The notes under the pieces are model-generated. The model was given only the letters and a program-made list of their open reading frames with translations, had not been told where the DNA came from and did no database searches. Below are positions 1 to 9,974 of a stretch of 64,000 nt of DNA, in pieces. The first letter of the stretch is position 1. Each line of letters opens with the position of its first letter. Both the position numbers and the translations under genes were made by a program. Source of the DNA: an uncultured bacterium (lineage in GTDB: Bacteria; Planctomycetota; GCA-002687715); NCBI GenBank assembly GCA_902826835.1, contig CADEGH010000004.1, positions 168,270 through 232,269 of the forward strand, written 5' to 3'.

Positions 1-350
1 CCAACCGTTTCCAAGAATCCCTGGATCGTTCCGTCTTCGCCGTTAGGTCCGTGTAGGCCGAGGCAGACTGTGTCCACCCCCAGCCTCGCCAGTTCCAGGG
101 CCGCGGACGCGGCGGTGCCCCTCCAGGTCGCCGCTGCCCACTGCGTTGCGACCGAAACCGGCCACCCAGACTCCAGGCTCGAAGCCCCGGCAATGTTCCA
201 GGTACCGTCCATCCCCAGTAGGACGGGAATGACGCCAAAACCAGCCTCCGCGAGCGCTTCCGCCATCATCCTCCCCGAGCGCAGAGAGACTTCATGCTCG
301 GAGGGATGGCCTCCCGCCAAGAGTGCGACGCGACCGTCCAGCTTGCCCAT
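1..350 (-). CDS. ddl: D-alanine--D-alanine ligase, N-terminal part (runs off the left edge)
   Basis: ATP-dependent ligation of two D-alanines for peptidoglycan precursors, in the cytoplasm. The ATG is at 350 and about 116 codons lie inside the window; the C-terminal ATP-grasp catalytic part is outside. Visible family signatures are VALLAGGHPSEHEVSLRSG near the N-terminus and LHGPNGEDGTIQGFLE at about residues 97-112, both characteristic of Ddl. It follows the UDP-sugar pyrophosphorylase by 24 nt on the same strand, so it is probably the last visible member of that run. The identification rests only on the N-terminal domain, but the motifs are distinctive. Confidence 0.9.
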   Translation of the reverse strand, partial: MGKLDGRVALLAGGHPSEHEVSLRSGRMMAEALAEAGFGVIPVLLGMDGTWNIAGASSLESGWPVSVATQWAAATWRGTAASAALELARLGVDTVCLGLHGPNGEDGTIQGFLETV

Positions 351-374
351 GATTCTCCCCCGCTCCTAGCGCCC

Positions 375-1760
375 TCACTCCAAGCACAAGCCATCCCGCA
401 CGGCCCCGATGCGAGACCCGAGCGATCGCAGTGCCTCCGGGCCATCGGCCACGAGCGGTGAGATCTCGAGCCCGGCCGGAGCGTTTCCTTGGTCATCGCG
501 TGGTACCACAAACCCCGCGGCCTCGAGCCAACGCGCAAACTGGTCGGCCTGAGCCCGGCGGCTGGTCTCGGGCGAGTCCTCTCCCTCGCGGTTCTTGATG
601 GGAGCGAACTCGTCTTCGCGAGGCACCAGCATGACCATGGTGCGCCGGGCGAGTGGCATCGCATCGAACACGAAAGTTTCGAACTTAGTGCCTTTGATCG
701 GCGCCACCGACGCCCCGTCGCGGTACGCGGGAATGTCCTTCCTCGCCGCGTGGAACGGGAGCCGCAGATCGCCGGTGGTCAAAGCTTCGATGAAGGGGCG
801 CCCAATGACGTGGATGGCCACGCTGCCGGCGCCCAACTTCAAACGCCCCGCCGGGTCCTTCGCCTCGCGCAGTTCCGCTGGCAGGTCGGAATACTCGATG
901 ACTCGGGTCTTGCCCTGCACGTCGACGAAGACGCCGACCTTCTCACCCGCGTTGCGCTTCCAAACCGACTTCGCGGAGAACTCACTCCCCGATTGTTCGT
1001 GGTAACCGAGGAAGAGCGGATCCACGGGGTTCACCAGGGGATTGTCCACCTGGAAGTACGAAATGAGATCGATGCCCTCCTTCTCGAGCCAGGCGAGCAC
1101 CCCGGACGCCTGGAGAGCCCGAAGGCTCCCACCGTGGCCGTCGGGGCTGCGAAAGAGGCTGGTCTGACTAGCCAGAATGAGCTGACCCCGGTCGTCGATC
1201 GCCGGCATCGTTCCTTGGGAGAAAAAGCGCAGATCCTCCTCGCGAAGTCCGAAGTGGTGGTGCTGGGCGAAAAAGCTCTGGGTCTCCTCGTGGTTCTCGG
1301 GGCTCGTCATCACCAAGAAAGGAATGCGCGACCGATAGCGCCGCGAGGCCGCCAAAATCTTCTCCGAAAAGACCTGGAAGAGCGGCTTCCCTCGGACCGG
1401 AGTTGCGGGATAGGTCCCCTTCGGACCGGGATGACCGAGGCGAGTTCCTTGCCCACCCGCCACAACAAACGCGGCGACTCGCCCGTTTCGGAGCGCCTGT
1501 TCGCCGAGCGAGGTGGCTTCCCGGTCGGCCGCAGGATTGGCACCCCGGACGATGACTGGAGGCGGAGCGATCTGGGCGGCGGCTGGCGTCGTTCCTGATC
1601 GTGTGTCCTCGCGCGCTCGCGCCAGCAGCGGAAGGTCGAGGCTCGCCAAATCAGCGAGCAACCGATTTCCATCCTCCATGTTCAAGCGCCCGAAGTGTTC
1701 GATCAGAGCCAATTGGTCGTGCGCGAGAAGGGCCTCGCGAAGCGCGGATGGAAGTGGCAT
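375..1760 (-). CDS. UDPGP-type UDP-sugar pyrophosphorylase (UDP-N-acetylglucosamine pyrophosphorylase-like)
   Basis: A 461-residue protein of the eukaryote-type UDPGP family, which makes a UDP-sugar (usually UDP-GlcNAc) from UTP and a sugar 1-phosphate. The nucleotide-binding loop AGGQGTRLG lies at residues 101-109, followed by PKG (113-115) and GKPLFQVFSEKI; a YFQVDNPLVNP segment and a GTKFETFVFD segment match the UAP1/AGX layout. The size fits the family. It sits 24 nt after fabF and just before ddl, which suits a role in supplying peptidoglycan or surface-sugar precursors. Bacteria mostly use GlmU for this step, so it may be a second or alternative enzyme. Exact sugar specificity cannot be read from the sequence. 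Confidence 0.85.
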   Translation of the reverse strand: MPLPSALREALLAHDQLALIEHFGRLNMEDGNRLLADLASLDLPLLARAREDTRSGTTPAAAQIAPPPVIVRGANPAADREATSLGEQALRNGRVAAFVVAGGQGTRLGHPGPKGTYPATPVRGKPLFQVFSEKILAASRRYRSRIPFLVMTSPENHEETQSFFAQHHHFGLREEDLRFFSQGTMPAIDDRGQLILASQTSLFRSPDGHGGSLRALQASGVLAWLEKEGIDLISYFQVDNPLVNPVDPLFLGYHEQSGSEFSAKSVWKRNAGEKVGVFVDVQGKTRVIEYSDLPAELREAKDPAGRLKLGAGSVAIHVIGRPFIEALTTGDLRLPFHAARKDIPAYRDGASVAPIKGTKFETFVFDAMPLARRTMVMLVPREDEFAPIKNREGEDSPETSRRAQADQFARWLEAAGFVVPRDDQGNAPAGLEISPLVADGPEALRSLGSRIGAVRDGLCLE

Positions 1761-1784
1761 GCGGCGCGTCCCCGGGGCGCGGGA

Positions 1785-3026
1785 TCACGAGAAATGACGG
1801 AAAGCCAAAGTGCAGTTGTGCCCACCAAATCCCAAGCTGTTGGAGAGGGCGGCCGTGATTCGAAGTTCCCGCGATCCTTCGGGCACGTAGTCGAGATCAC
1901 ATCCGTCGCCGGGATTCTCGTGGTTGAGAGTGCGATGGATCACTCCCCTGGACAAACTCAGGGCGCACACCGCGGCTTCCACGGCGCCGCTGGCCCCGAG
2001 GAGATGCCCGACCATCGACTTCGTGCTGTTCACCGCGATCTGGCGGACGCGATCGCCGAACACCGCCTTGATCGCCGCGGTTTCGTTGGGGTCGTTAATC
2101 GGGGTGCTGGTCCCGTGAGCGTTGATGTAATTGACCGTCGACGGGTCGATTCCACGGTCGCGCATGGCGAGCCGCATCGAGCGCTGAGCGCCCTCCGCAC
2201 ACTCGGCAGGAGCAGTGATGTGATGAGCATCCGCGGTCGCTCCGAATCCGGCGAGTTCGCAGTAGATCCGGGCGCCGCGCCGCTTCGCGTGTTCGAGCTC
2301 CTCGAGAACGAGAACGGCACCGCCTTCGCCCATCACGAAGCCGTCCCGGTCGCGGTCGAAGGGACGACTCGCGGCCGTCGGGGATTCGTTCCGGGTGCTC
2401 ATCGCCCGGAGGCTGCAGAAGCCGCCGATCCCGAGAGGGGTGATCGCAGCCTCGGAGCCACCGCTCAGCATGATGTCCGCTTCGTCGTACTGAATGGCCC
2501 GAAGCGCGGATCCGATCGCATGGGCGGCCGAGGCGCAGGCCGACGCCGTGACCCAATTCGGGCCCTTGAGTCCGAGCTGAATGCTGAGCTCGCCACTCAG
2601 GGCGTTCATCATGAGCTTGGGGATCAGAAAGGGGGTGATGCGGCCCGGCCCACGTTCGCGGAGCACGTCGTGCTGCTCCTCGATCGTGGACAGCCCGCCG
2701 ATGCCGGAACCTGCCACGGCCCCTACCCGGTCGGCGTTCAATTTGTTGATGTCGAGTCCGCTGTCCTGCCACGCCGCGATCCCGGCCGCGAGACCGATCT
2801 GACTGAATCGGTCCAGCTTGCGGGCGCGCAGTGGCGTGAGGATCGGCGCGGCGTCGAACCCTTTGAGTTCACCCGCGATGCGCGTGGTGAACGCGCTCGC
2901 GTCGAAGTGGGTGATTGGGCCTAAGCCCGAACGTCCGGCGAGGAGTGCCTCGAAGGTGGACTCTCGATCCAGGCCCACCGGGGAGATGATTCCCAGCCCC
3001 GTGATCACCACCGTGCGTTTGCTCAT
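1785..3026 (-). CDS. fabF: 3-oxoacyl-[acyl-carrier-protein] synthase II
   Basis: Condensing enzyme that elongates acyl-ACP with malonyl-ACP. The 413-residue length from the ATG at 3026 (MSKRTVVITG) is normal; the frame is open 25 codons upstream, but that segment has no family similarity. The thiolase-fold Cys-His-His triad is visible as C164 in ASACASAA, H304 in NAHGTSTP and H341 in VGHLLGASGA. It follows acpP by 76 nt in the order plsX-fabD-fabG-acpP-fabF, a common bacterial arrangement. No good Shine-Dalgarno sequence is visible ahead of the start. Confidence 0.97.
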   Translation of the reverse strand: MSKRTVVITGLGIISPVGLDRESTFEALLAGRSGLGPITHFDASAFTTRIAGELKGFDAAPILTPLRARKLDRFSQIGLAAGIAAWQDSGLDINKLNADRVGAVAGSGIGGLSTIEEQHDVLRERGPGRITPFLIPKLMMNALSGELSIQLGLKGPNWVTASACASAAHAIGSALRAIQYDEADIMLSGGSEAAITPLGIGGFCSLRAMSTRNESPTAASRPFDRDRDGFVMGEGGAVLVLEELEHAKRRGARIYCELAGFGATADAHHITAPAECAEGAQRSMRLAMRDRGIDPSTVNYINAHGTSTPINDPNETAAIKAVFGDRVRQIAVNSTKSMVGHLLGASGAVEAAVCALSLSRGVIHRTLNHENPGDGCDLDYVPEGSRELRITAALSNSLGFGGHNCTLAFRHFS

Positions 3027-3102
3027 GGCTTGCGTGCTCGGGGGATCCGCCCGGGTCCGGGCAGATCGTTCGCTCGGCAACCGGCGGTTGCCGAGCTTCA
3101 AC

Positions 3103-3348
3103 TCACTTCTTCAAGCTCTTCTTGATGTACTCGACCGCGTCTCCGACGGTCTGAATCTTCTCCGCTTCCTCGTCCGGGATGTCAATCCCGAACCGTTCTT
3201 CAAATTCCATCACGAGTTCCACGGTGTCGAGCGAGTCGGCACCGAGGTCGTTGATGAAAGATGTCTTCAACGTGACGTTGTCCTTGCTCGTGGAAAGTTG
3301 ATCGCAAACGATCTCGATCACCTTCTCTTCGATGGACTTCTCGGACAT
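3103..3348 (-). CDS. acpP: Acyl carrier protein
   Basis: An 81-residue acidic carrier protein that holds growing acyl chains on 4'-phosphopantetheine. The attachment serine is in the canonical GADSLDTVE motif, and the helix II-III pattern ([21 protein letters not shown]) is typical. The start is placed at [10 protein letters not shown] (3348) because the 22 upstream codons of the open frame resemble no ACP and the remaining length is exactly normal. It lies between fabG and fabF. Confidence 0.97.
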   Translation of the reverse strand: MSEKSIEEKVIEIVCDQLSTSKDNVTLKTSFINDLGADSLDTVELVMEFEERFGIDIPDEEAEKIQTVGDAVEYIKKSLKK

Positions 3349-3493
3349 GGGGCCTATATCCTGGAACAGATCGGGGTTCTTCGCTGCGCCACCGGCGTCA
3401 GGTGGTTCCCCCAAAAAGATGGGGGCTAGTTAGCAAGCAGGAAGTACGGGTTCAATCGGCTCCCCCGATCTCCCACCTCCGAGGCGCCCGGAC

Positions 3494-4240
3494 TCACATG
3501 CGCAGGCCGCCGTCCACCACCAAAACCTGCCCGGTGATGTAGGCCGCGCGGTCGCTCGCGAGGAAGGTCACGAGGTCCGCGACCTCTTCGGATTTCCCCG
3601 CTCTTCCCAGCGATATCGCCCCGAGCATCGCGGTTCGGTGCGCCTCCGGAACCGCCGAGGTCATGTCGGTGTCGATGAAGCCCGGAGCGACCGCGTTCAC
3701 GCAGACCCCCCGCGCCCCGAACTCCTTCGAAAGCGATCGTGTGAGCGCCACGAGGCCACCCTTGCTGGCGGCGTAGTTGGCCTGCCCAGCGTTTCCCTGG
3801 ATGCCCACGACCGAGGCCATGTTGATGACCCTGCCGGCCGGGCTCTTGAGGAGCTGTCGCGCCAAGCCCTTGGTGAGCAGGTAGGCTCCCTTCAGGTTCA
3901 CGTCGATCACCCGATCCCAGTCGTCCTCCCCCATGCGCAGGAAGACTCCGTCCTTGGTCACCCCGGCGTTGTTCACCAAGATGTCGACCTTCGGAAATCG
4001 TTCCCCGACCTTGGTGACGAGGGCCGTGACCGAGGCTGCGTTCGAGACATCCACTCCGTAGGCCTCGCTTTCGACGCCAAGGGCCCGGCAGGCCTCCGCG
4101 GTCGGCTGGGCTCCCGTCTCCGTGGTAGCCACAGCGGCGATCTGGGCGCCCTCCTTGGCCAAGGCCAGGGCGATCGCTCTTCCGATTCCCCGCGAAGCTC
4201 CGGTGACCAAGGCCGTCCGACCACGCAGCGCAAGTTCCAT
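3494..4240 (-). CDS. fabG: 3-oxoacyl-[acyl-carrier-protein] reductase
   Basis: NADPH-dependent short-chain dehydrogenase that reduces 3-oxoacyl-ACP. The Rossmann motif TGASRGIG is at residues 13-20, NNAG at 90-93, and the catalytic residues S143, Y156 and K160 are present (MASVVG, YAASK). The ATG at 4240 is chosen over the in-frame GTG at 4249 because a GGGGAGGG sequence sits about 8 nt before the ATG. The ATG follows the fabD stop by one base, so the two are probably translationally coupled. At 248 residues it has the usual FabG length. Confidence 0.96.
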   Translation of the reverse strand: MELALRGRTALVTGASRGIGRAIALALAKEGAQIAAVATTETGAQPTAEACRALGVESEAYGVDVSNAASVTALVTKVGERFPKVDILVNNAGVTKDGVFLRMGEDDWDRVIDVNLKGAYLLTKGLARQLLKSPAGRVINMASVVGIQGNAGQANYAASKGGLVALTRSLSKEFGARGVCVNAVAPGFIDTDMTSAVPEAHRTAMLGAISLGRAGKSEEVADLVTFLASDRAAYITGQVLVVDGGLRM

Positions 4241-4241
4241 G

Positions 4242-5165
4242 TCAGGCACCCTCCCCGGGAATCGCGAGCGACCGAGTCTCGATGTCGGTCAAAGTCTTCT
4301 TGGCCAGGCCTCCGAGCACATCACCCGGCGGCGGTTCCACGAAACGGCGAACGCCGGCGTCGTGGAGCGTGCGCAGCGATTCTTCGAACCGAACCGGTGC
4401 GCAGACCTGCTCGGCCAAGAGCCGTCGCACGTCTTCCGGGCTCGATACCTGCGCGGCGGTGACGTTGCTGACGAGGAGACGGTCCGGCGCCCGCACGCGG
4501 GTTTGAGCAAGCGCTTCCTTCAAGGCCGCCCGGGCCGGCTCCATGAGCGGTGAGTGGAAGGCACCGGCGACCACGAGGGGTATCGCGCGCTTGACTCCCA
4601 CGGTCTTGGCCATTTCGACCGCTCGCCCGCACGCAGCGCGATCTCCTGCCAACACGACCTGGCCGGGCGCATTGAGATTGGCAACGACCAACACGCCTGA
4701 AGCTCGAGCCGCATCGCACAGTTTCTCGGCCATGGCGCGGTCGGCTCCAAGCAGCGTGACCATCCCCGACGGCTCCAACTCGGCCGCGGACTGCATAGCC
4801 CGACCTCGGGTGCGAACCAATCGCAGGCCCTCGGCAAAATCGAAGGCGCCCGCGTAGGCGAGCGCGGTGTATTCGCCCAGACTCAAGCCCGCCACTGCTC
4901 CCACCTCGGAACGTTTCAGCGTGCCCGCCTGTTCGCAGGCCGCGATCGCGGCGAGCGAAGTGACGAAGATCGCGGGCTGGGCATGTTCCGTTCGGTTGAG
5001 ATCCTCAGCCGGTCCTTCGAAACAGAGGCGGGAGAGGGAGTAGCCCAACACTCGGTCGGCTTCCTCGAAGATCTCGCGGGCGGGTGCCGATCGTTCGGCC
5101 CAATCCTTGCCCATGCCGACCTTCTGGGCGCCCTGGCCGGGAAAGAGAACGGCTAGATCCGACAT
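4242..5165 (-). CDS. fabD: Malonyl CoA-acyl carrier protein transacylase
   Basis: Transfers malonyl from CoA to ACP to feed fatty acid elongation. The 307-residue protein has the N-terminal FPGQGAQ, the nucleophile motif GLSLGEYTAL with S95, and GAFHSPLM with the catalytic histidine. The residue before the nucleophile elbow serine is Leu, where many FabDs have His (GHSLGE). The start at 5165 has a GGGAGA sequence about 8 nt upstream. It lies between plsX (105 nt upstream) and fabG; fabH, which often occupies the plsX-fabD interval, is absent here. Confidence 0.95.
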   Translation of the reverse strand: MSDLAVLFPGQGAQKVGMGKDWAERSAPAREIFEEADRVLGYSLSRLCFEGPAEDLNRTEHAQPAIFVTSLAAIAACEQAGTLKRSEVGAVAGLSLGEYTALAYAGAFDFAEGLRLVRTRGRAMQSAAELEPSGMVTLLGADRAMAEKLCDAARASGVLVVANLNAPGQVVLAGDRAACGRAVEMAKTVGVKRAIPLVVAGAFHSPLMEPARAALKEALAQTRVRAPDRLLVSNVTAAQVSSPEDVRRLLAEQVCAPVRFEESLRTLHDAGVRRFVEPPPGDVLGGLAKKTLTDIETRSLAIPGEGA

Positions 5166-5270
5166 GCCTTCGTCTCCCTGAAATCGTCGGTGGCGGCGAC
5201 TCTGCCTCTGGCTCCCGAGAACTGCGAGCCCGGAAAGCTCCGGAGGCGATGCCGGCGCAACCTTCTAGGA

Positions 5271-6293
5271 CTAACCCGAGACACCCTTGGGCATCGACGC
5301 CGAGAGTTCGTGACGCATCTGGGTGAGCACGCCGCTCCGGTGGAATCGAGCCGCTTGGAGCAGGGCATTACGAATCGCGCGAGCATCCGACCGGCCATGC
5401 GAAATCAAGACGAGAGCGTTGAGGCCCAAGAGCGGCGCTCCGCCGTGCTCTGCGTAGTCCATGTCCCCCTGGAATTTCTTCAGGAGCTCGCCGAGTTGGC
5501 CGGCTCGGGAAGGGTCGCCGCTCGCCACGGTCGCGACCAGGGACTTGAGCTTCGCCTCGACCATCTCCGAGAGGCCTTCCGCGGTCTTGAGGACCACGTT
5601 GCCGACAAAGCCCTCGCACACGATCACATCGCAGCGGCCGGGGAAGACATCGTTCCCTTCGATGTTACCGATGAAGTTGAGGTTCGAGCCCTGGAACAGC
5701 GCCGCGGTTTCGCGAACGAGTTCGGTCCCTTTGCCCTCTTCCGACCCGATATTCATCAGGCCGACGGTGGGCCGATCCTTGCCGAGGACGTGCCTTGCAT
5801 ACTGCGCCGCCATGATCCCGTAGTGGTAGAGATGCAGCGGCTTGCAGTGGATGTTGGCCCCCGCGTCGCAGAGAATCGCCTTGCCGCGGGCGGTCGGGAG
5901 CGTCACCGCAATGCCGGGTCGTTTGACTCCCGGCAGCAGCCGGACGATGACGGTGGAGGCGGCGACGGCCGCACCAGTATTGCCGGCGGCCACGAGCCCG
6001 TGGACTTCACCCTTGGCAACCAGTTCCGCGCCCCGACGAATCGAGGAGTCCGGCTTACGCACCGCATCCGTAGGGGCATCTTCGTTTTCCACCACTTCGC
6101 TGGCGTGGAAAACCGACACCTGCCCACGTTGCCCGGCGTAACCCGCGATTTCGGCCTCGATGCGGGCACGATCGCCGACGAGCACCACCTCGAGATCCGA
6201 GTCCCGAGACGATGCGTCCAAAGCTCCGTGGACGGTGGCGCGAGGAGCGGCGTCACCACCCATGGCATCGAGGGCGATGCGCGTCGGACCCAT
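5271..6293 (-). CDS. plsX: Phosphate acyltransferase PlsX
   Basis: Converts acyl-ACP to acyl-phosphate for phospholipid synthesis, at the cytoplasmic membrane surface. The N-terminus IALDAMGGD is diagnostic, as are the later GNTGA and NIGSEEGKGTE segments. At 340 residues it has normal length. It starts 3 nt after the rpmF stop, so rpmF and plsX are almost certainly co-transcribed, as in many bacteria, linking ribosome synthesis to membrane lipid synthesis. Confidence 0.96.
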   Translation of the reverse strand: MGPTRIALDAMGGDAAPRATVHGALDASSRDSDLEVVLVGDRARIEAEIAGYAGQRGQVSVFHASEVVENEDAPTDAVRKPDSSIRRGAELVAKGEVHGLVAAGNTGAAVAASTVIVRLLPGVKRPGIAVTLPTARGKAILCDAGANIHCKPLHLYHYGIMAAQYARHVLGKDRPTVGLMNIGSEEGKGTELVRETAALFQGSNLNFIGNIEGNDVFPGRCDVIVCEGFVGNVVLKTAEGLSEMVEAKLKSLVATVASGDPSRAGQLGELLKKFQGDMDYAEHGGAPLLGLNALVLISHGRSDARAIRNALLQAARFHRSGVLTQMRHELSASMPKGVSG

Positions 6294-6296
6294 GGT

Positions 6297-6479
6297 TTAG
6301 AAGTCCTCGTGTACGATCACGGCCTTTTCGCCGTAGTAACCACAGTTCCCGCAGACGCGGTGGGCACGCACGGCGTGTCCGCAGTTGCTGCACCGGAGGA
6401 GTTGGACCGGCGTCAGGTGGTGGTGGGAGCGGCGCTGCCGCTTCTTCATCTTGGAGGTGCGTTTCTTAGGTACGGCCAT
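6297..6479 (-). CDS. rpmF: 50S ribosomal protein L32
   Basis: A 60-residue ribosomal protein beginning [17 protein letters not shown]. Two zinc-ribbon cysteine pairs (CSNCG and CGNCGYY) make it the zinc-binding form of L32. It heads the rpmF-plsX-fabD-fabG-acpP-fabF run. A short perfect inverted repeat lies about 20-35 nt upstream of the ATG (6497-6513), inside the likely leader. Confidence 0.97.
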   Translation of the reverse strand: MAVPKKRTSKMKKRQRRSHHHLTPVQLLRCSNCGHAVRAHRVCGNCGYYGEKAVIVHEDF

Positions 6480-6496
6480 GGGAGGACTTTCAGCAA

Positions 6497-6513
6497 CCGA
6501 AGCCCGGCTTCGG
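6497..6513 (-). promoter_or_regulatory. Small hairpin in the leader upstream of rpmF
   Basis: On the minus strand the sequence CCGAAGC-CGG-GCTTCGG forms a perfect 7-bp inverted repeat with a 3-nt spacer, ending about 18 nt before the rpmF ATG. It could be a translational or attenuation element, or an operator. It has no U-tract, so a terminator is unlikely. Function is unknown. Confidence 0.3.
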
Positions 6514-6814
6514 GAAAACTCAAGGAGCAGTGCCCGGAGGTGGCCACTGCCCGTAGGGCTGGGATCATGCCAAAGCTTTTGCCGCTTTCACGCTCCGGGT
6601 CGGGTTTTGTCGGAAGGAGCGGCCCTACGCCCCCCCACCGCCTTGGCCAGCGCTGGGAGCTCGACTCGGGACTTGCCACGAAGTCCGTCGATTCTGAACG
6701 CCCCGTCCGGGGCGGAAGAGAACGATCCTCTACGTACCGCCCGTTCGAAGAAGTGGCCCATACCGCGTGGCCCAGGGGCGAACCCCCTAGGGAATCGGGC
6801 CAGCCGCCTGCCGA
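6514..6814. other. Gene-free stretch between recA and rpmF with several hairpins
   Basis: About 300 nt with no supportable gene. It must carry the promoter for the rpmF-fab run and the end of the recA transcript. GCAGTG (6527-6532) pairs with CACTGC (6545-6550). CGCCCC-GTCC-GGGGCG is at 6699-6714. CCCAGGGG and CCCCTAGGG (6771-6792) form a stem with one bulge. The last two lie 20-120 nt beyond the recA stop and could terminate or stabilise the recA transcript, although neither is followed by a T-run. No convincing -10/-35 pair stood out. Confidence 0.5.
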
Positions 6815-7927
<1,113 letters not shown>

Positions 7928-8042
7928 GGATGCTCTCCCGAATCGCCCCGAGCGGGGCTCCCAACCGTACCCGCACCGCGGCGGGCTCGGGTCGGATCTT
8001 AGCGACCCGGGGGGACAAAGGAAGAACAAAACCCTAACAAAT

Positions 8043-8618
8043 TCACCCCCGGAGCTCGTAGCTCTGGAGAGGCAGATACAGGGAGCCTTCCCGCCGAAGC
8101 TGGCTCTCGTACAGCGTCAGGGACGTGATCGAAAAATGGGCAAATTCCCGATTTCGAGCCGGTCCCATGCGATCGCTGAGGCCCGTCCACTCCGTCGCGG
8201 CCTGGACCCGCCCCAGAGTGATGTGGGGCCCGGACGACCTGCGATCCGCCACGAATCCTCGCGCCGCGAAACTCGCTTTGAGCCGAGTCTCCAGGGCCGC
8301 GCGCCTCGATTCCTCCGCCTCGTCGCGACCACGCACGCCACACACGACGACCCGGGGCTCCTCGAATTTGGGAAGCCCCGTGAGACCCTTCGCCACGGCC
8401 TGGATCCGCCGCTCCCCTTGGAGCTCCGACTTGAGGAGTCGGTGCAAGCTCATGATGCCGTCGTCATCGACTTCCCCGAGGAAGGCCCAGGTCAGGTGGT
8501 AGTTGTCAGCTTCGACCCAGCGCACGCTCGGTCCGACTCCGCGCAGACGTTCGACTTCTTCGCCAAGCCGATCGCGAAGTCTCGGGAGCACGCTCGAGGC
8601 CAAAAAGACTCTGGCCAC
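8043..8618 (-). CDS. thpR: RNA 2',3'-cyclic phosphodiesterase (2H phosphoesterase, ThpR/LigT type)
   Basis: A 191-residue member of the 2H phosphoesterase superfamily, which opens 2',3'-cyclic phosphate ends on RNA. The two catalytic HxT motifs are clear: HLTWAFLGE at residue 41 and HITLGRVQA at residue 132. The spacing and length fit ThpR. It lies 3 nt after the preceding gene's stop and 115 nt before recA. Its biological substrate in bacteria is not settled. Confidence 0.88.
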   Translation of the reverse strand: MARVFLASSVLPRLRDRLGEEVERLRGVGPSVRWVEADNYHLTWAFLGEVDDDGIMSLHRLLKSELQGERRIQAVAKGLTGLPKFEEPRVVVCGVRGRDEAEESRRAALETRLKASFAARGFVADRRSSGPHITLGRVQAATEWTGLSDRMGPARNREFAHFSITSLTLYESQLRREGSLYLPLQSYELRG

Positions 8619-8621
8619 CGG

Positions 8622-9893
8622 TTAAAGGTCTTCCGCCAGCGCCAATTCCGACGCTTGTTCGGGCCCGTACTCACGATCGGGTGACGCAATGCGCCACTCG
8701 GTGAGCCGCTGAAATGGCAGCCACCGCTCGGAGCTCATCTCGGAAACCGCCACCCGAAACGGCGGCGTCACGAGCTTCCCCCGGATCTCTTGCGGTTTGA
8801 TGCCGGTGACTTCGAACCACAGGTGCTCCTGCTCGGTGCCTTCGGCCGCCTCGCCGAACACGAACTTCGCGAAAAAACGCCAACCTTCTTCGCGCTTGAG
8901 AAAGAACAACTGGCCAAACGTGGAGTACTCCTGGCGAGCCAACTCCGCGCGGGCTTCGAGGCTCCCCCTCGACTTGATCAGGGTGCGGTTCCGAAGGCCT
9001 CGCAGGAGCTTCAGGGGGGGTCCGGCTCGCTCGGGATCCAAGAGCACCAGATGCGGCCCGGCATGATCTCCCGCGTCGTTCCCTTCGCGGTCCCGTTGAC
9101 CGCCGGGGGTGTCGGGTGAAAACAGCGGCATGGCACGCTCGAGAGGAAGGGCTCTCAATTGCCCGCCTTGAACCATCAAGAGGGAGTCGTCCGGCTGGAT
9201 CCGCAGTCCCGTCAAGAGTCCCTCGACGACCGCCACGATCAATTCGTGCGCTCCTTCGAGGGCATCCGTCGGCACTTCGAGCAAGTCCACTTCCGGCAGG
9301 CTCGCCCGCTGAAGACCGTGAGTGTGCACCCAGAAATTTCCGTTGGCCTCCGTGTCGTGGAGGGCGAAGAGCGCGTCCGCGGTGGGCACTCGCGGTGAAC
9401 GGGCAAGCGCTTGGACCTGACGGCCGGAACGCACGATCGACGCATTGTCGTCGTACACCGCATGCAACCCCGGAATTGCCGCGCTCGCGAGCATGCGGAG
9501 TTGCTGATGAAAATCGGCCAGCGCGCGGCCGGGCCTAAGGAAGACCTCGCAACCGATCATCCACTTGGCCGCTTTGGCCGCCGCGAACTCGGCCTCGTTC
9601 TCCAGATCACGACGCAGGAGGTCTTCGCCGAGTTCCCCGCGGAGCTCGGCCCAGATCGACACTTCTCCCCCATCGTCGGGTAATGCAAACACGGTTCCCC
9701 ACGGGACTTCGTCGCTCGTCTCGAGATCATCGACGGCACGAATGCCGGGAAAATCGCGATCGAGCGCGAGTCGGATTTCCTCTTCCAAGGGAGCGCTCGG
9801 ATCGGACCACAACAGGAAGAGCGTCGAGGGGTCGGTGTCCCTGGGCTCCCCCGACGGCGAGTCGGGCTCTGAATGAGGCTCTTCCGAATTCAT
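8622..9893 (-). CDS. Uncharacterised protein with DUF4026-like and DUF2314-like regions
   Basis: A 423-residue cytoplasmic protein with an acidic Ser/Pro-rich first 20 residues and no signal peptide or membrane segment. The last third (about residues 320-405) contains FFAKFVFGE, EHLWFEVTGI and IRGKLVTPPF followed by LTEWRI, matching the general pattern of DUF2314 domains; the middle resembles DUF4026 proteins. Both assignments are from memory and moderate. It stands 3 nt upstream of thpR and 81 nt downstream of mltA. No catalytic motif is recognisable, and function is unknown. Confidence 0.6.
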   Translation of the reverse strand: MNSEEPHSEPDSPSGEPRDTDPSTLFLLWSDPSAPLEEEIRLALDRDFPGIRAVDDLETSDEVPWGTVFALPDDGGEVSIWAELRGELGEDLLRRDLENEAEFAAAKAAKWMIGCEVFLRPGRALADFHQQLRMLASAAIPGLHAVYDDNASIVRSGRQVQALARSPRVPTADALFALHDTEANGNFWVHTHGLQRASLPEVDLLEVPTDALEGAHELIVAVVEGLLTGLRIQPDDSLLMVQGGQLRALPLERAMPLFSPDTPGGQRDREGNDAGDHAGPHLVLLDPERAGPPLKLLRGLRNRTLIKSRGSLEARAELARQEYSTFGQLFFLKREEGWRFFAKFVFGEAAEGTEQEHLWFEVTGIKPQEIRGKLVTPPFRVAVSEMSSERWLPFQRLTEWRIASPDREYGPEQASELALAEDL

Positions 9894-9974
9894 GGCTGGA
9901 TCAAATCGTAACGTGCGGAGAAGCCGAGGAACACGGAGGGTGGGCCGCGCGAGGCAGGGGCGCCGGTGATTCGC

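Noticed and set aside
1695..2924. Long plus-strand open frame (409 codons) opposite fabF
   Set aside because: It lies entirely antisense to a normal fabF and has biased composition without any family features; it is typical of shadow frames in high-GC DNA. The same applies to 3638-4462, 5190-6830, 17449-18471, 26526-28322, 37244-38740 and similar.
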